Positions 36,701 through 49,483 of a stretch of DNA of 64,000 bases are shown here, piece after piece. The notes below the pieces were generated by a model. The model did not search any database. It was not told the origin of the DNA and worked only from the letters and a program-made list of their open reading frames with translations. Origin of the DNA: Tyto alba (taxonomy: Eukaryota > Chordata > Aves > Strigiformes > Tytonidae); assembly GCF_018691265.1 (NCBI RefSeq), contig NW_024881282.1, forward strand, positions 26,252,899-26,316,898. Direction: 5' to 3'. The position numbers and the translations under genes are program-made. Every line of letters starts with the position of its first letter. Position 1 is the first letter of the stretch.

Positions 36701-39700
36701 TGGCTGAAAGGCTGTAAAATAAAGCAACTTCCATGAACGAAGGGATTTGAGACAGTCAAATTAAGAACGCAAGTAGCAAGGTCTACCTTGTCATGTCAAC
36801 CACACTTCTGTGTTACTTCCCCAGAACTGAAAGTTTGTTTATAAAACTGGTAATAAAAATTGGAATGGTACTCTTTGCATTTTGGATATACAACTGAGAT
36901 GTTCATAGTTTGGGAAACTAGCTTAAAATGTGTTGCAAGAAAACCCTTTTCTCCTGAACAAATCTGATTAATATAAATATTCCCCTGGCAAGAATCAGTT
37001 CCAGAAATTACAACACAAAAATGAAATGAAAGAGTAAAAATATCAAGCTATACAAAACCAATAAACACGTTCTGTCTACTCTTTTATTAACTACATATTA
37101 ACATCACCTGTTAAGAGTAAAACCTGTACATTAAGATAGTAATACTGATAATGTTTAATAACAATCTTTCTTTTATTTGAAACAAGCTGGAGTTTTATAC
37201 TATGAATTCCCAATAAAAATGCAATTTAATTAATATGCACATATTATAGAGAAATGCTTGATATTTTTGGACTAACAGTTTTTTGTATTTTTATATCCAA
37301 AATCAGCTTTACCATGGAAAAATGTTGAAGGAATATGCACACTCAAAATTCCTTACGCAAATTAACTAGGAATTTCCATCAGTTCTAATTTATTGGATGG
37401 CGTTTCATTCATGCTATTTTTAATAGACATCAGAGAAAGCAAATACTGAAGAAAACATATTGAAGAACATTTGGTTCAATGAGCACAGTGAATTAGCATC
37501 AACTGCAGCCTTACCATTTGGCTAGTTTAAATGAGAGACTGTTTTATAAGTTTTAAGTAATCACGATTTTTCCTGGTTATACATACAGGCAACTTTTTCA
37601 CAGCAACATTAATGAAAAGTCATAACTATGCAAATATACATGTATGCATGGTGAGGAGGTGGGAAAAGGGAAAGAAGAGAGAGGCACTTCAGTGTAAATC
37701 TGGACTGGAAAGTACATATGTAATCTTCTTGAAAGCTATATTGTCCTTATTCATGTCTATAAATCTACCAGCCAAGGGGGAGCAAAAATTTATGATTTAA
37801 GTGACCAGACTTTCACTGCTAGAGATGTTTAGGCAGAAAGGTGAGAAGCAATGTCTCAAATAAGTAGACCTGTGAGACAGAGTAGAGAACATTCAAAGCA
37901 AATAGCTTGCAGACAACAGATAAAGAAATGGGCTTACGTAATCAAGAACATCTCTATAAAAAAAGCCAAATATTAAAAGAGGAATCCTGCACAGAAAAAA
38001 ACTGAAGTTCTGTGAATGCATTTTTCATGCGAACAGCTCACTCGACTCAAGCGTTACTACAGATTTTATTTAATGAATGACACATCATATTATATTAACA
38101 GCCACCTGTTGATCACACTAACAGCCTGTTCTTCGTATTTCAGTGCAGATCAGCATTCTCCTTTTAAGAGGTTAACACAACAGAAACAGGTAAGTCACTC
38201 ACGTGCTACCACAGGGCCGAGTACTTCCATGCAGCCAGGGCCAAGCCTGACACGTGGGCCAAGGGAGGGAGATGGATGCAGGTAGTCTTAGTGAGGGGAT
38301 ATTGCCATCAATTTTGGGAAGGTTGAAAAATGGTCACACTGCTGGGTAAAAGAGAAACCCCCTTACCGTCCTTACTGTGAGGAAGGGAATGAGGACAAGC
38401 AGCAGCGTGCTAAAGGGGAGGGAGCTGAGGGTACTCTGCAAGTGTCTAAAGCACGGTGAAGAGGGTAGAGATGAAACTGGAGGTATTGAGGTAGGAAAAT
38501 AAAGGGGGCACTGGATGTAAATCCACAGGAAAAACAGCTGCTTTCCTCCTGTCCTTTTGGAACCATTAGTCTAAATGGTACACACAGCCAGAGGACTTGT
38601 CTCTCCTGCCTTCATTTGTTTCTGCCTCATACACAGAATATCTGTCTCCAAGGCCCACCAGTTGTTGACATTTGAAAATATCACACTGCACTGGAACACT
38701 TCATATTTATGCCTCTGTTGAAAGCAAAGTTATATCTCCAAGTCCCCAGAACTCACCATTACTTTTCAATTGCCAAAGCACGAGTTTCTGATGAGGGCAT
38801 AGTAAGCCAGCCAGCATGCTCTCCACTCCTAAGTCCAGCCAAAAGCTGCTTAACACATCAGCCTCCGTCCTATAAATCAGGGTAGACAAGGACTATAACC
38901 GATTTCCCCTTCCTCCCTCTTTTAGGAAGGACAGTAATGGAGGTTACAGAAACCTGACAGTTATTAGCAGGGATAAACATGAGACTCCTGACCTTAACCA
39001 CCATTACTGAATCAGATGCGTGTGCATGCCCCTACATGCACACACACTCGTGTGCGGACACCACAGGACTCAGATTTTCCTGGCAAGTTGTCTGCTGCTG
39101 GCAAGATGAAGCAGTAACACTGCTGGCACAGAGACGCTGAGCTGGGGACTAACACAGGCCAGCAAAGTCAAAGTGAAATTGGGTTTCAAAGATTCCAGTC
39201 TTAATTTTCCCCTAGAAGAAAGTCATTCTCATCATTGTTTCCGTAACAGTAATACGTGCTCTTGACAAGCAATCTGCACTTGTTTTCACATCCAGACATT
39301 CTAGGTTGGTTATGCTCTGCTTGGAGGCAGACACTGGCTTTGGTCAGCCGAGGTTGCAGCCTTTTTACATGATGCGTCTCAGTGTGTGATGAAGTCTGTC
39401 ATACTTAGGTTTGTGCAACTCAACTTCCAAAGCACTCAGCCAACATTAACTAAACATATTTTTCTTAAAAATTAAATTATATTTTAAGTCTGATACTGCC
39501 AGCCTCAAAAATGCTCCTATTTTACAGTGCTAAGAAAGAAATATCCATATAAGCCAAGAAGATGTTCTCATTTGGGGCCTATCCCATGAGTTATTTACAT
39601 TGCCAAATCCTATTTAGGTGCCCAAATAATAGCTGATTGCAAATATTTTTGTGAGCGTGGCCCTTAAACCCTAATCTCTGCCAATGCACAGCTGAGGGCT

Positions 39701-40384
39701 ATAGAAAACCATCCTCTGACTTACTCTCTTTGAAAACCGAACCATCATCAGTGAAAGAAAACCTGGGATTTCTGGGAAAGTGTCCAGAACTGCAAGCTGA
39801 CAATGCCTAAAGCAGCCATTGCCATATCTTATGCTGAGGAATTTTTCTTCTTACAAGCTGGCTGATGTAATCTGTGCTTCATTAATACAATGTTTTTGTG
39901 CTTACATTTCCCACAAAAACTTTCTGTGAAAATAGCATCGCCACTGCTGCTTGACAAACAAGGAGCATTTACTTCTCAATTTTATGGTCATTCCCATGGG
40001 TCTTCATGTCCCATCTGCAGTTCTCTTGATGGAAGTGTGTGTGGCTATCATATCTATCAATTAGGTCAGATATGGAAATGATTGCTAAGAATTATGATGC
40101 GGGTGGCACCTATCGATTCTGTATTTCATGCAATAAACAGGGTGTTTAATATGAAAACCATCTGTACATCAAGGAAGAGAGAAGAAACTGCAACGTATAG
40201 TGCCGACTGCTTGTTTTTCTCTTTGATGGATCCCTAACTAACTGACTTTTCTTAACTGATTGCCAAGGGGATATGTGATGTCTCTTCCTGAAAGACATAA
40301 AACAGATAAGGAAGATGATACAAAGAGGGAACACACTCCATCCTTCAAGGACAGGTTTGAGCCTGAAGTCAAAACAAAGAAAGG
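27721..40384. other. Long intron stretch without recognised gene
   Basis: AT-rich intron with a T16 run at 30705-30720 and a 9-bp hairpin at 39020-39043. I recognised no exon or classified repeat, although eroded ones may be present. Confidence 0.5.
39020..39043. repeat. Perfect 9-bp inverted repeat, 6-nt loop
   Basis: GTGTGCATG, loop CCCCTA, then CATGCACAC. The arms alternate purine and pyrimidine, and more CA/TG dinucleotides follow to 39055. It is a cruciform- or Z-DNA-prone patch at most; no terminator or gene context. Confidence 0.8.
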
Positions 40385-40745
40385 CTGAACTAGTTGTTCA
40401 GCCTAAAGAAGATAAAATTGATGAGGCTCATGGCAGTCCACAGATTTTTTCCAAAGAAAAAGGAATCATCTGTTTCCCAGGTTCACTATAGATAAGAAAA
40501 AAACTGATGGGCTTCATTTATAGCAAGGGAATCTGGGGTAAGATATCTGTAAAACAGTAAGGAGAGTTCACCACTGGAACAGAATGTCTCTGGAGGTTAT
40601 AGTTTCTTCCTCATCAGAGGTGTTAAAGGGGCATGTTAGACAAGTATGTCAGAAATTAAATGGGGAATGTTAATCCCACACTTGGACAGGGAGATTGAGT
40701 CACTAACTTCTAGACTGGTTTTTCTAATTTTCCAATTCTATGGCT
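40385..40745 (+). mobile_element. Ancient CR1 3' end
   Basis: Eroded CR1 tail. GTTGTTCAGCCTAAAGAAGA matches the 'LFSLEKR' codons, CACTGGAACAGAATGTCTC matches the 'HWNRL' region, and CTTGGACAGGGAGATTGAGT leads into CCAATTCTATGGC at the end. Many substitutions and indels are present. Confidence 0.7.
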
Positions 40746-41798
40746 TTTAGAAGGTGTTATCCTGTGCTAGGAGCAAGCCATGGGAGCAGGATAAAGAAAG
40801 ATGACTAGAACTAATGCAGGTTGGCAAGTCTTTAGACTTTTCCTTTCTGATGGGGTAGAATTAATCTCATCCTAAAAGTTTTTTTCAGCAACTTTAGAAA
40901 AATACAGTGTAGATAGGAACAGCTAAATCAGGCATACAGATCCCTTTACAAAACCAAACCAGACATTTTTGGTGACTGACTCGGTTGCAGGTACCTACTC
41001 TCTTGATACCTAGTGGTAGCTAACATGAATCCCAGTACAGGTGATTGGTTTTCCAATCCCAGAAACCTTGTCTCTCTCTCACCTCTAGTATCAGGAGCTC
41101 TGAACCCAGACCGCAGAACAAGGGCATTCTTCCTCCCTGATAAGTAATTCCCAAAAGCCCAGAGCCCTGATTGTTTAAGTATTTATTCTCTCTGCTTTTC
41201 TTTCCCACCTTCAAATTTTGCTTTTCTTTACTCCTTAAACTGCAACACTTTAACTGTTATTGTCATCATCTGGCTGAAACTGGGAGGGATGTAGTGACAG
41301 ACACTAGCAGACTGTTGCTTCAAGCTGCTTTTCAGGGAAGTAGAGACACAGCTTTCCAAGCATTGCACAGTTGGACAGCACTTAATAATGATTTTAATGG
41401 TCTTAGATTAACAATGAGGAACACACAGACACACAGTGTGATCACACAAACTTCATTTGCCAAGCAAAACAAGCTAAAAGCTCAGTTGTTCTTTAATTCT
41501 TTTTCCAAATCTTGCTGCTGCCTCAGAGAAGGCTGACTAGATCCACATTGGTTGGTACATCAGCTATTAATGGCAAGCAACCTAAAGAAGTTTTCTGATA
41601 CCAAACTTGCCCAAAAATAGATAGCAAAGTTGATGTACACTTTGCAAAAGATTCAGAGACATAGTTTGGAGTCTGATTTCCTGCTCTTTCTTCACTTCTG
41701 TAGTCAGAACAGTCAATGTTCACCGAATCTTTACCTAGTAGAAAAGCAAACACCACAACGAATTGCTAAAGCTGTATTTTCAGCCTAGATTTTAAGTC

Positions 41799-41826
41799 TT
41801 TTTTTTTTTTTTTTTTTTTTTTTTTT
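41799..41826. repeat. Poly(T) run, 28 bp
   Basis: Longest homopolymer in the window, followed by CCCC. On the DCLK1 sense strand it reads A28 and could be the tail of an unrecognised retroposed copy. Confidence 0.92.
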
Positions 41827-42887
41827 CCCCAGCATAATATAGTTTTAAGGACCAATGTTCCAGAGAAAGATAGTGCTTATGCAAAGACACGATGGTATGT
41901 CAGACAAATAAAGACTAGGCAGAGTCAAGCTATGTCTGAACTTTGACATGAGACCTCCAAAAAAGAGCCAGGTACCTCAAAAAGGGATCTAGACAAATCT
42001 GTTGTCAGCACTTCTCCGAGTCAGCGCTGGAAACACTGCTGCAGGCTTCTCTGTGAGGAGACACCGGGCAGCTGCCAGTGTCATCTTTCAGGTAAGAGAC
42101 AGAAGTGAATCCAGACGATGCAGTCAGTTACCTGGCTCTCCCCTCGTTAAAGGCAAGGATGGCTGTGCTGGCCACAACGCCACTTGGGAAACTCCCCTGC
42201 TACCCAAATATGCCCCCTTTACCTTTCTAATTCCTGTCTTAAAGGTGGCTAGAGTTACTTTTCCATGGTTAGTACATTTTACCGTAGAGGCAACTGCAGC
42301 AATTTCATTATTGCAAAGAGCAAATTTAGTGCACTATTTGATTTTTTATTTCCACATTGTAAGTCCTCTGGAGAAAAGTGGAACGTGTGCTTGATTCTGT
42401 CTGTGCCTGATACGAAATATTATTCCCTTGCCCAGTAGCAAAGGTACTTCCTTTTTCAGACTTATCCTTCAGCTCACAACGTAAGGGCCATGCAGGTTGG
42501 CTTCTGCTGCTCGTACACAAGCTAATGGAGCATTTCTCTGGAACCAGGCAAATCAAGAAGCTTTCCAGTTTCACAGGTTAGTCAGGGAAATACAATTGCA
42601 CCATCATTCATTCTGAATGCACATTTGCATCAAAAACAGTGATGAAGTGGTGAAGTTAAACAAGCACACACATGATGACTATGAAGTAGTTACTACTGTG
42701 ACAAGTTCTTTTCTGACTGATTTTTCAGTCAGCTGTTCTTTGAGACCTTCGGTATTTTGAAAAAAAGATGAGAGGAGTTTATACCAATGGATTACAAACA
42801 TGCCCTGGACTGAGAGTTAGTGCAGGGGCAGTAAAACCCTTGCTGGGTCTTGCTCTACACAAAAAGAAATGTAATTTAAGTAGTAGC

Positions 42888-42910
42888 TTTTTTTTTTTTT
42901 TTTTTTTTTT
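42888..42910. repeat. Poly(T) run, 23 bp
   Basis: Twenty-three T followed by CTTCCCCC. It resembles the run at 41799-41826, which is also followed by C's. Confidence 0.92.
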
Positions 42911-43549
42911 CTTCCCCCAAAAGCACAAAGCTTATAGTTTTTTTCTTCCCACTGTGGTTCCCAAGTTAGGAATATTCTTTGTAACAATAAAGGTATTTGC
43001 AAATCAAATGTGTATTTTCCTCAGAGGATTACATACACTGATTACATTATTGTGTTAGTCAGTCTCTGAGAAATCAGACAACTCCCTGAATTTTCTCAGA
43101 TGACTTTACTTGTATTTGCTCATTTTATTTATCTTCCATACAGAATTGTATCTATCCTCCTTTATACTACCTGTGAAGCATTATCTAAATCTCAATTGTA
43201 AGAACTACGAGGTTGAAAGATTGCAGAATAAACTCACACAGAAAATAAAGACGAAACACTAAGAAAGACCTTGCAAAAAAAAGAAGTTCCACCAAACACG
43301 TGACTATTTCTTATGGTGTAAGAAATTCAAGCTGAAGTAGTTTTATGCTGCATAGCCAGATACATTTCCCTCAGCAGCTTTATTGTTGCTTTCAGTTACC
43401 TCTTATTTTCAGTATTCAGAATTTAAAGAAAATAATATTTATCCTCTTTCTGAAACTAATTGACATGGTATGGCTTTGGCTTAACTAGCATGATATGGAA
43501 ATCTGCCTTCTACTCTGGTCGTAAACATTTAAAAAATACATCTTCTTAC

Positions 43550-43649
43550 CACTTTCATCCAGCAAGAAATCATCCTGGTAACGGAACTTTTCTGGTCCAC
43601 ATGCAATAAAAATGTCATCATCGCCAAAGAAATCCTGAAGGCACATCAC
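43550..43649 (-). CDS. DCLK1: DCLK1 internal coding exon, end of second doublecortin domain
   Basis: The exon encodes 33 residues, [18 protein letters not shown] through FLLDES, plus the first base of the next codon. This is the C-terminal part of the second doublecortin (DCX) domain, which helps bind and stabilise microtubules. The [18 protein letters not shown] core and QDDFLLDES tail are those of DCLK1. DCX has AQDDFSLDENE there, and DCLK2, as I recall it, also differs. On the minus strand the acceptor is a pyrimidine-rich tract ending TTGTAG at 43650, and the donor is G|GTAAGA with GT at 43549-43548. It starts in phase 0, as expected after the DGKQ codon of the preceding exon, which I did not find up to position 64000. 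Splicing to the exon at 3570 restores GAA (Glu), giving DES-ECRVV. No stop, frameshift or missing residue is seen. Confidence 0.97.
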
Positions 43650-44302
43650 CTACAAGCAAAAAGGAAAGGAAGGCATTGTATGAAATACCTCATCATCAGA
43701 ATTGTAAGAACAATAAATCCCTCCTTGTCTCCATCTGCGTGAAAACTCTTCACTTTTAATGGAATCAACAGGGCTTCATCTCCAGATAAATTTCAAAGCT
43801 GTGCTCTGACCATCTGTTACAAGTGAGAAACACTTTTATGGACACTGCAGGAAGAGAGAGATAAGAGAAAAAGCCATAACTGTCACATTTATTACATGAT
43901 GCATCAATGAGGTATGAGGTAAACGCCTTTTGTTTATGCACAAGGTACCATTCAGTAGTTTGTGGATAATTAATTTGCTTTTGAGCCCACATCTGTATCC
44001 TTTGACTGCAATGAAACGAGGTTACAGCTTTGTATGCAGAATGAAATGTAATTATTTCAGCAAAAACTCCCTGACAGGGAATGAAACTCAGATAGGTGAA
44101 CTGAGTCTCCATCACACACTCCTCCTCTTCGCCAACAGAGTTGATGTGAAGTGTCTTCGAAGGCATCAAGCTGAACAATCAGGTGAGCTGGGAATCATTC
44201 TTCTAGTATGGAGTAAAAGGATAATCCCTTTCTACTCCCAAATATGAGCACTCAGGATTATGTTGGTGTAGTTTTATGTCTACACATGAGATTTCCGGGG
44301 AG

Positions 44303-44650
44303 ACCGTATTGCAGCCTTTCAGTAGTTAAAGGGGCTTTTAAGAAAGATGGGATACACTTTTTAGTAGGGCCTGTGCCAACAGGACAAGGGTAATGGTTTT
44401 AAACTAAAAGATCATAGATTCAGACTAGATATAAGGAAGAATTTTTATACAATGAGGGTGGTGAAACACTGGAACAGGTTGCCCAGAGAGGTGGTAGATG
44501 CCCCATCCCTGGAAACATCCAAGGTCAGGTTGGACGGGGCTCGGAGCAACCTGATGTAGTTGAAGATGTCCCTGCTCATTGCGGGGTGGTTGGACTAGAT
44601 GAATTTTAAAGGCCCCTTCTAACCCAAAATATTCTATGATTCTATGATTT
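44303..44650 (+). mobile_element. CR1 LINE 3' end, 5'-truncated
   Basis: It starts in the GACCGTATTGCAGCCTTTCA segment (end of CR1 ORF2). It continues through TGGAACAGGTTGCCCAGAGA and CATCCAAGGTCAGGTTGGAC and ends TATTCTATGATTCTATGATT. It keeps the TCAGGTTGGAC segment that the copies at 27118 and 49484 both lack, so it belongs to a different lineage or is the undeleted form. Confidence 0.93.
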
Positions 44651-47600
44651 CCTTACAACACCTTTTAGTTCACAAGGCGCTACTTAACAGTTTAGTGTTT
44701 CCATTCGTATGACTGTTTTTACTAATAGTCCTAAAGAAAAATCAGTAACTTTCCAAAAACCTGACTTGGATTTACTGATCTAGTTTTGACAAATTTTAAA
44801 AACAAATTAGATAACTGACCACCTTTAAAAAAACAAAGACACTCAGTAAACTCTGTTCTTGTTCCATATTTACAAGAACATTTTAAAAGTTTATGTTTTC
44901 CTGTTTTTTTGTAAAATGTTTGTAATTGAATAGTGCACATCTCTAGTGCACTAGATCTCAGAAGTAAAGTTTAAAGTCTACAGACAGGAAAGTAAGACAT
45001 GAAGAATTTCTAAAAATTGACAAAATAGTTGAGAACAGTCCAGCTGAACCAGACCGCCCTCTTCATAACAAGCAGCACAAGGGAAAAGCAGCATTTAAAG
45101 CCTAAAAAAAACCAGACGTGAAAGAGTTAACTAATGAGATTTTGCCAGACTTTGGCATAAAAACAAGCCCTCCCCCAGCAGTGACCGGTGTCTAGGGGTT
45201 ATAAAATGCATATCATGCTTCCCAGAAATATGCCTGAAGGCTTTGGTATCTACAACCGTTACGAGCCTCTATACTACAAAAATCTTAAGGAAGAAAAATA
45301 GTGGCACATGTCGTGACTTGCTTGCAGAATAAGATTTGTCATTAAATTTATTTTAAAGGTAGAGCAGTAGCAAATGAAAAAATAGGAAATTGAGGGAAAA
45401 AGAAGTAGATGAAATAAATACCCCAAACTTGACAAATGTACACCCCAAATTATCCTTCCTAAAGCAATGCACATAATTTTAAATTCAGGTCCACCACAAC
45501 CCTATTCCTATCACCACTGTCATCTTAACACTAGATAGTACCTGAACACCCGCACCAAAAATGTAAATATTTGATGGAGCTTTTTACCATGTTCCTACTC
45601 AGTTTATGTTCTATTAGTATATCAGCATCAGCAACCTTTATATAAACTCATTTACTTCCCATCGTCTTTTTTTTGTCCACAAGACATATCCTGCCTATCT
45701 TCCCACCCTATACTCCCACCAAGCTTCAAACGTCTCTTCCCTTCAGTCAAGTTCCTCTGAAATTTCCACCTCTCCCACAGCATGTACAAAACTACTAATT
45801 TGCAGAATGACATTAAAAATCCTGTGATTTCCTGTTTGCCTTCCAACTTTGACACATTTCTGGGGAGCGATAACCTTTACATTTGTGTTTATACTAAGCA
45901 GAGTATTAGAACTGAAGAAATAATAACCAACACTAGGTACAAAGTTGGGAACAAGCTTGACAACAAGCACGAATAAAAATTAAATTCATGTTTGAAATAA
46001 AAAATTGTATGGATTTAATAAAATTCAAAAATGCTTGGCTCTGCCCAGGTAAGAGGGTTTCATTCACGCCAAAACAAGACATTAAAATGGAGGTAGCAAC
46101 ACCTAACCAGGCTCAACTATGCCAATATTTAAAGCATCTCAGGTTCAATCAGTACAATTTATATGCACATAGGAATGAAAATACGATTAGCACAATAGAA
46201 AAATATTTTGTACTTAGATATCCTTGTTTTTTGTTGAACTTTACACGAAATGTAAAGTGTTCTTATGTTTGCCTCCTTTCTCCATGCTCCCAGTTTTCTA
46301 CACTCTATGTAAAACTATATACACTACTTACAGTTTTTCTTGCCTCCTGAGATTTTATTAATTTGGGAATTATAATTCTAGCACCTAGAAAGCCCACGGC
46401 AAGAGTGTAAGTTCCCTCCACACCCATCCCGCTCTGGAATAACTTCTCTTCAGGCTTACAGTATCTTTTATATTATTCACTGGAAGCCTTCAGAAGTCCT
46501 TCACTGCCTTTTCCATCCTTTCTGTCTCAGCATCCCTGGCCTGCCTCGCTCCCCAGTTCACATTCCTCAGAGGTTACACTGAAGGGCCTTTCCAGAAGGC
46601 ATCTAACAAATATACAGCATCCCTTTCCAGGCTTTTTCAGAGAGAAATCTGCAAGCACTTTCTATTCACACTCAGTCATCAGCGAAGCAACAGGGCCTGC
46701 TTTTTATTACACGTTTTTACTTCTGGAGAACACAGCTCCTCAAAAGTTATGGTTTAAAAGATCAAGGATTTGTATCACCTGTACTGGACTGTGCCAGTGC
46801 TTAGGAGGCCAGCGTGCTCTGTTGCATGTGATCGGCTTTGAAATTACTAAATTTTTAAAATAATGAATTACAAAAGCCTCCATCTTCTTTTTCACAAAAA
46901 AGTTTTTATCTTCCATATTCCACCAAGACATTTTTCACCATGGGGAAAACAGTCTATGCAGGAGCAGTTAAATATACACTGGAAGAAAAAAGAAACTGAA
47001 AAAATAAATGTTTTCTACCACACATCTGGTACTAAATATACTGTGACACTTGTAAACAAAAAACTTTCTAGCAAATAGGTGATATTTAAAGCTAATGATG
47101 TCTCTCTTACACTCTGTAGGGGAATGAATAAATAACAGTAACGTTACCAAAGGCCAGGAAGTCTCAGGCATTACAGTCCTCTGCATCAGTGGCAAGAAAG
47201 ACAACAAGCAGCAGCAAGGAAAATTGATCACTAGTACAGGCTTCGGGCTATATGCAAGTCCCATAAAAAAGACTAGCTGACCTGCACATACCCAACACGA
47301 AACAGAGGGGAGAGCAAGCTGTGCAGGTTGAAGCCCGAATCCCCCACAAATCCTTTTACTAGGTAAGCAACTCAGGAATCCCACACGCCCTTCCAGTGGG
47401 AAATGCAGGTGGCTGCTTAGGAAGAACCCCAAATTATCTCGTACCTCAGCAGTTGCCCAGGCACTTTCACTGGAAGCCTGGAGGGGAGATGGGGACCCAG
47501 CGGGGCCAGGCCCCCACAGCCGCCGGGGGAGCATGAAGCAGATCAGCTGAACTGTCCCAGAAGGAGACCAGGGAGCAGAGCAGCAACCTTGGCTTTCAGC

Positions 47601-47940
47601 CCAACCTCAGGACTGGCTTCACACCATTGCACGCACACTATAAGGACCTTAAAAATTACCTTCACTATTTTTTTTTTTTTTTTTTTTGAACAGATGAGTA
47701 CCTGGAACCAATGAGAAATCTAACTATTGTAGAGCCTTTTGTTTTCCCTTGTCTAGCCCAAAATTTAAGTTCTTAATAGTCACCTCTTTGAAGTTGGTAC
47801 CTTTGTCATGGAGACCCTCTTTCTTCTATCAACAAAAGATGCAAGAAATTATGCTTTATGTTTTGGAGTACAGATGACCAGAGAGTAAGAATAGCAGCTT
47901 GCAGAGCCATTACCTGGTTTTATTCTCTCACCACAAGTGA
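44651..47940. other. Intron stretch without recognised gene
   Basis: AT-rich intron with a GC-richer patch around 47280-47620 and a T20 run at 47668-47687. A 188-codon minus-strand frame at 46968-47534 crosses the GC-richer patch; I recognise no domain in it. Confidence 0.5.
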
Positions 47941-48074
47941 GAAAGAGCAGTCGGTAGTGGTATGGAGGAGGTGTGGAAGGAGGAAGAGAGGGAAGGGTGG
48001 ACAGATGGAAAAGAAGGGGAAAGGCAAGGGGAAGAGAGGGAGAAGAGGGGAGGAAGGAAGGAAGGAGGGATTGA
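47941..48074 (+). repeat. Polypurine (GA-rich) tract
   Basis: About 130 bp almost without pyrimidines on the plus strand, with GGAAGGAAGGAAGGAGGG near the end. Mirror-like purine tracts of this kind can form triplex (H-) DNA. On the DCLK1 sense strand it is a long polypyrimidine run. Confidence 0.8.
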
Positions 48075-49483
48075 ATCAATCATTTCTCTATAAGCATGAA
48101 ATGAAAGCTACAGATGAAATCACCTTTTATAATCGCTGTGTTCTGGCTATAGTGGGATCAGGGACCTTTTAGATTTCATGTTTTAAAACACACGCGCACA
48201 AAAAAACCCAGAACAAAATTCTTTGCACATATCAGTCACAGTAAATGAAATACTTTCCTATTGCTTTAAAGTTGACTACATACCAAGTTAATATCAACTC
48301 TGAAATTTTTAAACAAAAAATAATCAGAAACTCAGATTTTCCTCTTCATTCAAGAATAGCTCACAGCACCAACACAGTACACCACCACCACCAGGATTAC
48401 TAACTCACGTTTTTGATACAGTTTTCGTAATGCTGTGTTCTTGGATGGAAAAGAAGGAGGGGGTTGCTCTGTGTGCTTGTCTTCTTTTAGTAACAACTTA
48501 ATTAGACTCGAAGCTGAAAGCTATTTTAGATGAGCAATGAGAAAACCTCAAGCTGGGGTGCCCTCGGGCCCCACGGCTGTTGGAGAGCTGGAAAGAAAAG
48601 TGAGGACAAAGAAATGAGGTGCTAAAAGAAAAAAGATGCAGAAGGTTATAAGGAGAACTCAAATGATAAGTGGACATAGGGGTTTTCTGGAAAAAAAAGA
48701 AAAAAAGAGAGATTAAGGATGCCAAAAGGAAAACATGAGGCATAAAGAAGAGGAAACTTGGCCTGCAAGGCAGGAGCATACACTGAGGGCTGGCGGGGAA
48801 AGAGCAGCTCAAAGGAGGGGACAGGCAGAGTCTGGCAAGTGCCTTCCAGACTTCATCCTGTAGCCAGCCAGCTGGGAAGTTTTAAAGCTATTTTAAAGTA
48901 GCCTTTCTGAACCTGAAACAATCTCATGTTGAGTTTGATTATCATTTCCCTGATGGTGAAAAAGACATCAAAAAAAAAAAAATATCCTTGGAAAAACCTC
49001 AGTGTTTAAATGACTCATGATTTTAGGACTCTGACTCATTAATTTTGTGTCGAGTTTTATGAGTTTTATTACGGAACTGTTTTTCATTTTCCTGCTACTT
49101 TTGGTTCACATAGCCTCAATGTTTAATTCCTAGGCAGGTCTCTTTAGTTTTTCATATGTCGAAGGACCTCACTATCCTTCTGTTCTATTTTTTCTCTTTT
49201 TTCCCCCTGACTGATTTTTCCCATAAAACAAAGCCCCTCCTTGTTTTAAGATAGAAATTGATCTTTATTGATGTTTTCCTTCTATTTTTCTCCTTAAACA
49301 AACTATATTTTCCACTAACCCTCACCTCTAACAGTACTTATTTTATCAATTTCCCCACAGTTTGTCTATTGCTTCGCAGAGGAACATTGCAGATTAGATC
49401 CTGAACTGATTTCACTGGCATCTACAACTGGCAGCCAGTAAGAAGCTTTGTGACAGCTATGGATTTTTCTGAAATCTTATAAA
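48075..49483. other. Intron stretch without recognised gene
   Basis: AT-rich intron with A/G-rich patches around 48590-48830. No exon or classified repeat is recognised. Confidence 0.5.

Larger units (their letters stand above)
3571..43549 (-). other. DCLK1: DCLK1 intron between the two visible exons (39,979 bp)
   Basis: The GT donor at 43549-43548 and AG acceptor at 3572-3571 bound a GT-AG intron of phase 1. It holds an ERVL-type LTR, at least four CR1 insertions and several homopolymers, listed separately. I recognised no further exon of DCLK1 inside it on the minus strand, and no other gene on either strand. Confidence 0.9.
40746..43549. other. Intron stretch without recognised gene
   Basis: AT-rich intron next to the doublecortin exon. 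Two long T runs stand out (41799-41826 and 42888-42910). A 130-codon plus-strand frame at 42002-42394 has no recognisable domain. Confidence 0.5.

Noticed and set aside
38144..38190. Exon-like stretch on the plus strand: CGTATTTCAG before and GTAAGT after a 47-bp segment
   Set aside because: Splice-like pairs of this kind are common in introns. It is antisense to DCLK1, and no partner exon or coding frame supports it.
46968..47534. 188-codon minus-strand open frame
   Set aside because: Low-complexity hydrophobic and Cys/Phe-rich composition, no known domain, no splice or promoter context. It lies partly over a GC-richer intron patch where stops are rarer.
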